A stretch of DNA of 41,183 nucleotides from an uncultured Flavobacteriales bacterium (lineage in GTDB: Bacteria; Bacteroidota; Bacteroidia; Flavobacteriales_D; Crocinitomicaceae): NCBI GenBank assembly GCA_937973685.1, contig CALJKJ010000013.1, positions 1 through 41,183 of the forward strand, given 5' to 3'. The position numbers and the translations under genes were made by a program. Under the pieces are notes generated by a model, which saw nothing but the letters and a program-made list of their open reading frames with translations, made no database searches and was not told the origin of the DNA. Shown here piece by piece: positions 34,830 to 41,183 of this stretch. Each line of letters starts with the position of its first letter. Within the stretch, counting starts at the first letter, position 1.

Positions 34830-36290
34830 TTAATGATTTACAAGCGGTCTCGTTGGGTTATTAGCTAACATCCAAGCAGTGTGAAAAACCAATTTGGTTA
34901 CTTTTTCAACCTTATCAAAATTAATTTTCTCCACATCGTCGGTTGGTTGGTGATAATCTGCGTGCACACCACTAAAATAAAAAATAGACGGGATATTGTT
35001 TTTCGCAAAATTATAGTGATCCGAACGGTAATAAAATTGATTTGGGTCGGTTGTGCTATTGAATCGATAATCTAATTGCAATTGTGTAAACGTATTGTTA
35101 GCTTGTTCGTTCGCAGCGTGTAAATCATCGCTTAACATGTTTGAACCAATAATATATATATAATCACTTTTACCTTCGTGAGCAATATCATCACGCCCAA
35201 TCATATCAATATTCAAATCAGCAATTGTTGTTGATAATGGAAGTGCTGGATGTGAAGCATAATAAGATGAACCTAATAATCCTTTTTCTTCGCCAGAAAC
35301 AGGCATGATTAAAATAGATCTTTTAGGTCCATTTCCCTCTTTGTATGCATTCATAAAAGCTGCGGCGATTTCTATCAATGCAACAGTTCCTGTTCCATCA
35401 TCATCCGCGCCATTATAAACGACACCATTATCATTTCCGATGTGATCATAGTGTGCTGTAATCACCAACACTTCGTTTTTTAACACACTATCACTTCCCG
35501 GAATAAACGCTAATACATTTGAACTTATTAATTCTTTTTCAGCAAGATTCAATTGACAAGATAAGATGCCAACGGTTGTTTTTTTCGACTTCTTTTTTGC
35601 TTGTTTTTTGTTGGTTAAAAACAGAAATTCTTTGTTTAAAATTGGAGCGATTGCTGCTGCGTTAACAACAATTATAGGTAGTTCTTTTTTTACTTCTTCT
35701 GATGATAAACGCATTGATTTATTAGTGGTGTAATGTTCCAAATATTCGTATAATTCTGAATAATTTGTTGCGACCAAAATAAGCGCTTTTGTTGCAGGAG
35801 AAAGTCCTTTTTTAAGTGCTGTAACCTCTGCTCTTACATCGTTAGATTGCAAGGTGTGTACCAACACATTACTTGTTGTATCTGTGGTTGATTTTGATGA
35901 AAAAGTAATTATTTTCGTATTATTTAATTCAAATTTGCGTTTTGAACCAAAATATATAAAGTCTTTTTTGAATTGTAATTGACTATTATTAATCGTTAAA
36001 TTGCCACCAGGCTGCACTTCTACAACTGAAAAAAATTGTTCGAATTGTTGCATTCCAGGAACAAAAAAACAACCGCTATTTCGAAAAGAATTAATCAAAT
36101 ATTGGGCTGCTAATTGCTGTCCTTTTTTTCCAGTTTCTCTTCCTTCAAAAACATCAGAAGCTAAAATTGTCAAGTGTTTTTTTAGTGAATTTGCAGCGAT
36201 GTTTTGAGCATAAAAAGCGGCATCTTTTTTAACTTGTGCATGTAATACAAAAACGAAAAAAACGAAAGATAATAGCGCGGTTTTTTTCAT
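34830..36290 (-). CDS. M28 family zinc aminopeptidase, secreted
   Basis: This 486-residue peptidase has a signal peptide (KKTALLSFVFFVFVLHAQ). The zinc-binding residues of clan MH are visible in order: the TAHYDHIG histidine, GADDDGTG aspartate, GEEKGLLGS catalytic/ligand glutamate pair, NIDMIGRDD aspartate, and SDHYNFAKNNIPSIFYFSG histidine. Residues of about 130-235 form an extra PA-like domain insert. It is expected in the periplasm or outside, releasing N-terminal amino acids. It starts three bases after rpiB and may be cotranscribed; its stop abuts the convergent thioredoxin gene. Confidence 0.93.
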   Translation of the reverse strand: MKKTALLSFVFFVFVLHAQVKKDAAFYAQNIAANSLKKHLTILASDVFEGRETGKKGQQLAAQYLINSFRNSGCFFVPGMQQFEQFFSVVEVQPGGNLTINNSQLQFKKDFIYFGSKRKFELNNTKIITFSSKSTTDTTSNVLVHTLQSNDVRAEVTALKKGLSPATKALILVATNYSELYEYLEHYTTNKSMRLSSEEVKKELPIIVVNAAAIAPILNKEFLFLTNKKQAKKKSKKTTVGILSCQLNLAEKELISSNVLAFIPGSDSVLKNEVLVITAHYDHIGNDNGVVYNGADDDGTGTVALIEIAAAFMNAYKEGNGPKRSILIMPVSGEEKGLLGSSYYASHPALPLSTTIADLNIDMIGRDDIAHEGKSDYIYIIGSNMLSDDLHAANEQANNTFTQLQLDYRFNSTTDPNQFYYRSDHYNFAKNNIPSIFYFSGVHADYHQPTDDVEKINFDKVEKVTKLVFHTAWMLANNPTRPLVNH

Positions 36291-36293
36291 CGA

Positions 36294-36728
36294 TTAACAA
36301 GGAATTTTATCTATTCTATTTTGATGACGACCACCTTCAAAAGCTGTTGAGCTAAAAATTGCAACCATTTCTAAAGCCTCTTCAACAGAAATAAATCGAG
36401 CTGGTAAGGTTAATATATTAGCATCATTATGTTCGCGAGCTAACTGTGCAATTTCTTTTTTCCAACAAAGAGCAGCTCTTATTCCTTGGTGTTTGTTTAC
36501 AGTCATATTTATACCGTTTCCACTTCCACAAATTACAATTCCCCATGTTGTAGGATTTGCTTCTACAAAATCAGCAACTGGGTGACCGTAGTCAGCATAA
36601 TCAATACTTGCTTCGCTGTAACAACCAAAGTCGTTAACTTCATAACCGTTTTCTTGTAACCAAGTAATTACTGCTTTTTTTAATTCAAATCCTGCGTGAT
36701 CTGCACCTATTGGAATAATTTTAGACAT
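36294..36728 (-). CDS. rpiB: Ribose 5-phosphate isomerase B
   Basis: RpiB interconverts ribose 5-phosphate and ribulose 5-phosphate. The 144-residue protein has the family start SKIIPIGADHAGFELKK, the catalytic cysteine in VICGSGNGINMTVNK, and EHNDANILTLPARFIS. I chose the ATG at 36728 because it fits the family; a start at 36749 would only add MKKKQKD. It lies next to the long AT-rich gap on its upstream side and is followed after three bases by the M28 peptidase gene. Confidence 0.95.
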   Translation of the reverse strand: MSKIIPIGADHAGFELKKAVITWLQENGYEVNDFGCYSEASIDYADYGHPVADFVEANPTTWGIVICGSGNGINMTVNKHQGIRAALCWKKEIAQLAREHNDANILTLPARFISVEEALEMVAIFSSTAFEGGRHQNRIDKIPC

Positions 36729-37391
36729 GTCTTTTTGTTTTTTTTTCAAAGTTAATCCTTATTAACAAATGAAACAATATATAAACATTCGGACTTTTCA
36801 TAAAAATTCAACTTACTAATTTCCAATAAGTTAATTTTATAAACTTTCCACATAAAATGAACGAAACATGTTAATAACGGTTAACAACTATCAATAAGTA
36901 TTTATAGGAAAATAAATTAATCTGTTCTATATGCCTTTTTATTTGAAATAAACAAGAAAAGTTTTGGTGACTTATGTTCTTTTTTCACACAGTATTTCAC
37001 ACAATAATAAAGTAGAATTTTTAAAAAAGATGTTCACAATAGAAGTTATACATCAATTGTTAATAGCAGTGTTAACTTTAAGTAAACGAATGATCTAACA
37101 AATAAATTTACTGTTAATAACAAGTAAATAAAGTACTAACAAGTTAAAATCCAATAAAAAATAGAAAAAGTTGTACAGCTATTAACAACACTAATAAATA
37201 GAATAAACCTTTTAACTAATTAAATCTTTCTTTTATTTATTATTCGAGTAAAAAAAGAAACGGGATTTGGATAAATGAAAATGAAACTGTACATTCGGTA
37301 TCACACACTAGAAACTAACAATAAAAGGTACTTTACATCAAAACGCAACTACTTGTTTTGATGTGATTTACAAGCAAAAAGTGATTTAAAA
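36729..37391. other. AT-rich noncoding region with repeated TTATTAACA-type motifs; candidate origin or multi-site regulatory region
   Basis: This is the only noncoding stretch over 300 bp. It is very AT-rich, without an open reading frame of note on either strand. Exact TTATTAACA or its complement TGTTAATAA occurs at 36759-36767, 36869-36877 and 37112-37120; one-mismatch copies are at 37058-37066 and 37179-37187. CACA-ending nonamers resembling degenerate DnaA boxes are at 36844-36852 (CTTTCCACA), 36981-36989 (TTTTTCACA) and 36993-37001 (TATTTCACA). No exact TTATCCACA was found. The region separates rpiB and the response regulator gene, so it must also hold both promoters. No dnaA gene is in the window. 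Origin function is inference. Confidence 0.35.
37335..37364. repeat. Perfect 10-bp inverted repeat upstream of the LytTR regulator
   Basis: ACATCAAAAC (37335-37344) and GTTTTGATGT (37355-37364) are exact complements separated by ten bases. The right arm ends 27 bases before the LytTR gene start. No T-tract follows, so it is not a terminator; it could be an operator or a 5'UTR hairpin. Confidence 0.75.
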
Positions 37392-38150
37392 ATGACACAT
37401 GCAAATGTATTGATTATTGAAGATGAATTCATAGTTTCACGCGATATTCAATCCAGCTTAATAGAATTTGGTTATTCCGTTTTAGGAATTGTTTCTTCGG
37501 GTGAAAAAGCACTCGCATTTATAGCAGAACAAGTACCTGATATTTTATTGATCGATATTCAATTAAAAGGTGCAATAAATGGTATTGAATTAGCTGAATT
37601 AATCAAAAAAAGATACGATATTCCTTTTATCTTTTTAACTGCTATTTCAGATGAAACAACATTGAATCGAGCAAAATACGCGGAACCTTATGGTTATATA
37701 TTAAAGCCTTTTCGTGAAATTGATTTAAAAACAACAATTGAACTAGCTTTATACAAACACCATCAACAAGTTAAAATTGAACGGGAGCGTGATTTATTGG
37801 TTTCGATAATTGATGGTAAAACGGTTGACAAATCTTCTTTTTTATTTGTGAAATCAAATAGTCGCTTAATCAAATTAAAAACTGAAGAAATTTATTTTAT
37901 TGAAGCGTTGAAAGATTACGTTGTCATCAATACTTTTGACGTAAGGTATACCATTCATTCAACCATGAAAGAAATCGAGTTAAAACTAGGTTATAATGAA
38001 TTTATTCGGGTACACAGATCGTTTATCGTACGCTTGGATAAGATTGCTTCGATCGAATTCCCAAATCTTCAATTAGAAAACGATAAAAAATGGATTCCAA
38101 TAGGAGGATCTTATCGCGATGATTTAACAAACAGAATAAAAATGATTTAA
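37392..38150 (+). CDS. LytTR family response regulator
   Basis: This 252-residue two-component regulator has an N-terminal receiver domain (about 5-120), with the acidic pocket Glu10/Asp11 and phosphoacceptor Asp55 in LLIDIQLKG, then the Thr in FLTAIS and the Lys in LKPF. A short linker is followed by a LytTR DNA-binding domain (about 150-252), showing VKSNSRLIKLKTEEIYFIEALKDY and FIRVHRSFIVRLDKI. Its kinase is not adjacent. A propeller-type sensor begins about 2.9 kb downstream and may be a partner. Its stop shares four bases (TTAA) with the rnr stop on the opposite strand. Confidence 0.94.
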   Translation: MTHANVLIIEDEFIVSRDIQSSLIEFGYSVLGIVSSGEKALAFIAEQVPDILLIDIQLKGAINGIELAELIKKRYDIPFIFLTAISDETTLNRAKYAEPYGYILKPFREIDLKTTIELALYKHHQQVKIERERDLLVSIIDGKTVDKSSFLFVKSNSRLIKLKTEEIYFIEALKDYVVINTFDVRYTIHSTMKEIELKLGYNEFIRVHRSFIVRLDKIASIEFPNLQLENDKKWIPIGGSYRDDLTNRIKMI

Positions 38151-40303
38151 TTGACTAATTCCAAATCAATTTGTCGTTTTTTGGGATGAACTTCTGTTAT
38201 TTTCACGCGTACATTGTCTCCAAATTTGAATGATTTACCTGTTCGTTGACCAATAATTTCCATTTTTTTCGCATCGAAAGAAAAACGATCTCCTGGCAAT
38301 TCAGCCAAAGGAACCATTCCCTCACAAGCATTCACAGTCATTTTTACAAACAAACCAAATTCAGCAACACCTGTTACAATTCCATCAAACGTTTCACCAA
38401 CTTTATCGTGAACAAAAACAACTTGGAAGTATTTATTGGATTCTCTTTCAGCTTCGGTTGCTTTACGTTCAGTTCTTGAAATACGCTTACAGATATCAGC
38501 CAATTTCGTTGAATAACGATGGGGTTGTTTTTCCAAACATTCTAATAAAATACGGTGAACCATCAAATCGGCGTACCGGCGAATAGGTGATGTAAAATGG
38601 GTGTAGTGACCAAAACCTAATCCATAATGACCAATATTATCTGTATCATACGTAGCTTTTGCCATACTTCGAATAGCCATTTGTTGAATAATGCCAAATT
38701 CGTTTGTATTGTTGATATCGGTTAATAATTTATTGATACTTTTTGAAATTTCATCGGGATGATTAAACGACAATGTATGACCAAACTTATCTACAAAAGC
38801 TGCTAACAGAGCAATTTTTTCAGGATCTGGTTTGTCGTGAACACGGTAAACAAATGGGACAACCTCCACACCTTTTTTCGCTTTTCCGACAAATTCAGCT
38901 ACTTTTTTATTAGCAAGCAACATAAATTCTTCAATCAATTGATGCGCATCTTTCGATACTTTTACAATCAAATCAATAGGTTCGCCTTTATCGTCTAATT
39001 TAAAACGGATTTCTTCTGAATTAATCAGCAAAGCACCATTTTTAAAACGCTTATTGCGGTAAATTTTTGCTATTTTATCAAGAATTAATACTTCTGTTTT
39101 ATAAGGGCCATCAGCACCTTCCAACATTTCTTGTGCTTCTTCGTACGTAAAACGATGGTCGGAGTGAATTACTGTTTTACCAAACCATTCGTTATAAATT
39201 TTACCAGTTTCATCGATTTCAAATACAGCAGAAAAGGTAAATTTATCTTCGTGAGGTCGCAACGAACACACCATGTTTGATAATTGTTCAGGAAGCATCG
39301 GTACAACTCTATCAACTAAGTAAACAGAATTTCCTCTTTTTAAAGCTTCTTCATCCATTGCGGTATTAGGACGCACATAATGACTAACATCAGCAATGTG
39401 AACACCTATTTCGTAATGACCATTTTCTAATGTACGAATGGACAACGCATCATCGAAGTCTTTCGCGTCAATTGGATCAATTGTAAACGTCAAAGTATTT
39501 CTAAAATCACGTCTTTTCGCTACTTCTTCTGGATCTAAACTTAATGTAACCGTTTCAGCTTCAGACATTACCGCCGAACTAAAATGTGTTGCAATTCCTT
39601 GATTAACCAAAATACTCAACATTTCATTGTCGTGCAATGAATTTCCACTGAGTGTTTGAATAACTTCACCAAAAGGATATTCAGCAGATTTTGGCCAAAC
39701 GGTAATCTTAACCAATGCTTTGTCGTTGTGTTTTGCTCCGTTTAACTTTTCTTTTGGTACTTGAATTTGTATACCAGTTTTGGTGTTATCTGGAATTAAA
39801 AAAGCAAATTTATCGTGTAACTGAATGGTACCAACAAATTGAGTTCGTTCGCGTGAAACAACGGCAAGTATTCTTCCTTCAATTTTCGTGTTGGTGCGTT
39901 TGGTTATAGCAACTTTTACTGTATCACCGTGAATAGCTTGACCGATAAAATGGGGAGGAATAAAAATATCAATGTCTTTTTTACCAGTCACAACAAATCC
40001 CGCGCCTCTTTGGGTCATTTCTAAATCACCCTCGATTGTTTCCATTTCATTTTTATAACGATACGTTGCAAATCCGGTTTGATGTAAGAAGTTTTCGTTG
40101 GCTAATTCCGTTAAAATGGTTACAACCAATTTTCGCGCTTCACCTTCGCGTACGTGCAATAATTCACACACTTGCTTATAGGTTAAATCTACTTCTTGGT
40201 GCTGTTCAAACAACCGTCGAATAATGTGAAAGAAACTTGTCTTAAGTTTTTTATCTTTTTTGTCCTTTTTATCGAACGATTTGCTTGGTCTTTTTTTACC
40301 CAT
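38147..40303 (-). CDS. rnr: Ribonuclease R
   Basis: RNase R is a 3'-to-5' exoribonuclease able to digest structured RNA. The 718-residue protein has a basic Lys-rich N-terminal extension, an HTH-like domain, cold-shock domains, the RNB domain with DPIDAKDFDDALSI (the metal-binding aspartates) and HFTSPIRRYADLMVHR, and a C-terminal S1 domain (VGETFDGIVTGVAEFGLFVKM). I chose MGKKRPSK at 40303 as start because the longer version adds an unsupported segment. It ends in a shared TTAA with the LytTR gene. Confidence 0.96.
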   Translation of the reverse strand: MGKKRPSKSFDKKDKKDKKLKTSFFHIIRRLFEQHQEVDLTYKQVCELLHVREGEARKLVVTILTELANENFLHQTGFATYRYKNEMETIEGDLEMTQRGAGFVVTGKKDIDIFIPPHFIGQAIHGDTVKVAITKRTNTKIEGRILAVVSRERTQFVGTIQLHDKFAFLIPDNTKTGIQIQVPKEKLNGAKHNDKALVKITVWPKSAEYPFGEVIQTLSGNSLHDNEMLSILVNQGIATHFSSAVMSEAETVTLSLDPEEVAKRRDFRNTLTFTIDPIDAKDFDDALSIRTLENGHYEIGVHIADVSHYVRPNTAMDEEALKRGNSVYLVDRVVPMLPEQLSNMVCSLRPHEDKFTFSAVFEIDETGKIYNEWFGKTVIHSDHRFTYEEAQEMLEGADGPYKTEVLILDKIAKIYRNKRFKNGALLINSEEIRFKLDDKGEPIDLIVKVSKDAHQLIEEFMLLANKKVAEFVGKAKKGVEVVPFVYRVHDKPDPEKIALLAAFVDKFGHTLSFNHPDEISKSINKLLTDINNTNEFGIIQQMAIRSMAKATYDTDNIGHYGLGFGHYTHFTSPIRRYADLMVHRILLECLEKQPHRYSTKLADICKRISRTERKATEAERESNKYFQVVFVHDKVGETFDGIVTGVAEFGLFVKMTVNACEGMVPLAELPGDRFSFDAKKMEIIGQRTGKSFKFGDNVRVKITEVHPKKRQIDLELVN

Positions 40304-40442
40304 TTTTATCTTATACGCTTGTAAAGGTACAACAACCAATTAATTTAATTTTTCATCTAAAAAAAATTAGCGTTAGCTTAACATAAAATAGCGTAATAAA
40401 GCAAATCAAATACCGCTGTTTGTATAAAAATCTTGGTTTTTA

Positions 40443-40473
40443 TTGTTTCAGATTAAAACTAAGCGTAATTTTG
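40443..40473 (+). promoter_or_regulatory. Candidate promoter for ferritin (-33 TTG, -7 TAATTTTG)
   Basis: TTG at 40443-40445 is separated by 20 bases from TAATTTTG at 40466-40473, a full match to TAnnTTTG. The start codon lies 27 bases later. The rest of the 196-bp rnr/ferritin gap shows nothing further. Confidence 0.5.
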
Positions 40474-40499
40474 AAGAAACAAGCAATAAAACAAGCACG

Positions 40500-41012
40500 A
40501 TGAAATCACGTATAGAATCAGCATTAAACGATCAAGTAAACAAAGAAGCTTCTTCTTCTCAGTTTTATTTAGCAATGGCTTCTTGGGCAGAAAACCACGG
40601 ATTGAATGGAACGGCTAAATTTATGTACCAACATGCTGACGAAGAGCGTTTTCACATGCTGAAACTCATCAAATTTATTAATGAACGCGGAGGGGTTGCA
40701 ATTGTTCCTGCAATCGCACAACCACCTGTTGAATTTGATTCGTTAGAACGTGTGTTTGAGTTATTATTGGAGCACGAATTAGGTGTTACGGATAGCATCA
40801 ACAACGTTGTCGATGTTTGTTTGCAAGAAAAAGATTATTCGACACACAATTTTATGCAATGGTATGTTTCTGAACAATTAGAAGAAGAAGCATTAGCGCG
40901 CGGTATTTTAGATAAATTACGATTAATTGGTGGAGATAAAGGAGGTTTATACTTGTTTGATCGCGATTTAGAATTGGCAGCTGCTCAATCAGCAACAGCG
41001 CCACAAGTATAA
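40500..41012 (+). CDS. Ferritin, non-heme type
   Basis: This 170-residue iron-storage protein folds as a four-helix bundle and oxidises Fe(II) at a ferroxidase centre before storing it. Visible features are the helix A glutamate in NKEASSSQFYLAM, YQHADEERFHMLKL with the EExxH iron site, and the E/Q residues in YVSEQLEEEALARGIL. It resembles FtnA-type bacterial ferritins. I chose the ATG at 40500, as homologues begin at MKSRIESALNDQ; a longer start would overlap the promoter. Together with feoAB this gives the organism visible iron uptake and storage functions, although the two loci are 20 kb apart. Confidence 0.94.
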   Translation: MKSRIESALNDQVNKEASSSQFYLAMASWAENHGLNGTAKFMYQHADEERFHMLKLIKFINERGGVAIVPAIAQPPVEFDSLERVFELLLEHELGVTDSINNVVDVCLQEKDYSTHNFMQWYVSEQLEEEALARGILDKLRLIGGDKGGLYLFDRDLELAAAQSATAPQV

Positions 41013-41019
41013 ATTAAAC

Positions 41020-41183
41020 ATGTTAAAACGCTTACTTTTTGTTGTTAGCTTTTTTGCGTTTGCACAATTTGCTACAGGTCAATTAGCATATCGTTTTAGT
41101 AACTTTAATATCAACGATGGGCTTTCGCAAAGTTCCATAACAACGATTCTACAAGACAGGGTTGGCACCATTTGGGTTGGCAC
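41020..41183 (+). CDS. Two-component regulator propeller-type sensor, 3' partial
   Basis: The gene starts seven bases after the ferritin stop and runs off the end of the window. The first 54 residues show a signal peptide (LKRLLFVVSFFAFAQFATG), then FSNFNINDGLSQSSITTILQD followed by RVGTIWVG. This is the first blade of the Reg_prop propeller seen in hybrid and classical sensors of Bacteroidota. Whether it ends in a histidine kinase or a LytTR-associated His_kinase domain cannot be seen. It may be cotranscribed with ferritin. Confidence 0.75.
   Translation, partial: MLKRLLFVVSFFAFAQFATGQLAYRFSNFNINDGLSQSSITTILQDRVGTIWVG

Noticed and set aside
36729..37391. CRISPR array or small-RNA gene in the long gap.
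   Set aside because: No regularly spaced direct repeats of CRISPR length and no stable hairpin followed by a T-tract were seen.
1..41183. A defence island, prophage or other mobile element.
   Set aside because: No integrase, transposase, toxin-antitoxin, restriction or phage gene was recognised. Gene content is housekeeping with uniform AT-rich composition.

Overview
This AT-rich, gene-dense window is chromosomal DNA of a Bacteroidota, most likely order Flavobacteriales and possibly a Fluviicola/Crocinitomicaceae-type organism; the family is inferred from gene content only. Supporting signs are three secreted proteins with type IX secretion (T9SS) type A C-terminal sorting domains, a type B-like (CHU_C) domain on a membrane protein, the long two-domain form of IspG, the DUF4175 gene block, near-absence of Shine-Dalgarno sequences, and several TAnnTTTG -7 promoter boxes. 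No prophage, insertion sequence, integron, CRISPR array or rRNA was seen. Most genes are housekeeping and look vertically inherited.

Layout: 1-2.4 kb holds sdhA (5' end outside the window) and sdhB, closed by a terminator. 2.5-4.3 kb is a secreted PA-domain protein. 4.3-8.5 kb (minus) is udk followed by a very large multi-membrane-span histidine kinase. 8.8-12.5 kb (plus) is a secreted trypsin-like protease and radA. 12.5-15.8 kb (minus) is metG with a secreted protein gene directly abutting its stop codon. 15.9-19.9 kb (plus) is xseA-xseB and then feoA-feoB plus a 42-residue Cys-containing membrane peptide. 19.9-20.7 kb (minus) is an S4 RNA-binding protein and a YjbR protein. 20.8-22.7 kb is ispG. 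22.9-29.9 kb (minus) is a five-gene block: DUF4175 giant, RsbW-like ATPase, ybeY, mnmG and a methyltransferase. 30-32 kb (plus) is gltX-folB and tRNA-Cys(GCA). 32.1-33.5 kb (minus) is an ECF sigma factor with a chimeric membrane partner. 33.6-36.7 kb holds a TlpA-like thioredoxin, an M28 peptidase and rpiB. 36.7-37.4 kb is the only long noncoding stretch. 37.4-41.2 kb holds a LytTR response regulator, rnr, ferritin and the start of a beta-propeller sensor.

The most interesting observations concern chromosome organisation. A perfect 16-bp parS palindrome and two near-matches flank mnmG; one contains the start codon of the methyltransferase gene and another overlaps the ybeY stop codon. About 11 kb away, the 660-bp AT-rich gap carries repeated TTATTAACA / TGTTAATAA motifs and several CACA-ending nonamers, which suggests a candidate replication origin or another multi-site regulatory region. 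Together these suggest that the window is in the origin-proximal domain. Other points are an ECF sigma/anti-sigma pair whose anti-sigma-like partner ends in a T9SS type B-like domain, probable leaderless transcripts for the divergent metG and xseA, and several convergent gene pairs whose stop codons abut or share bases. I did not find a clearly new multi-gene system.
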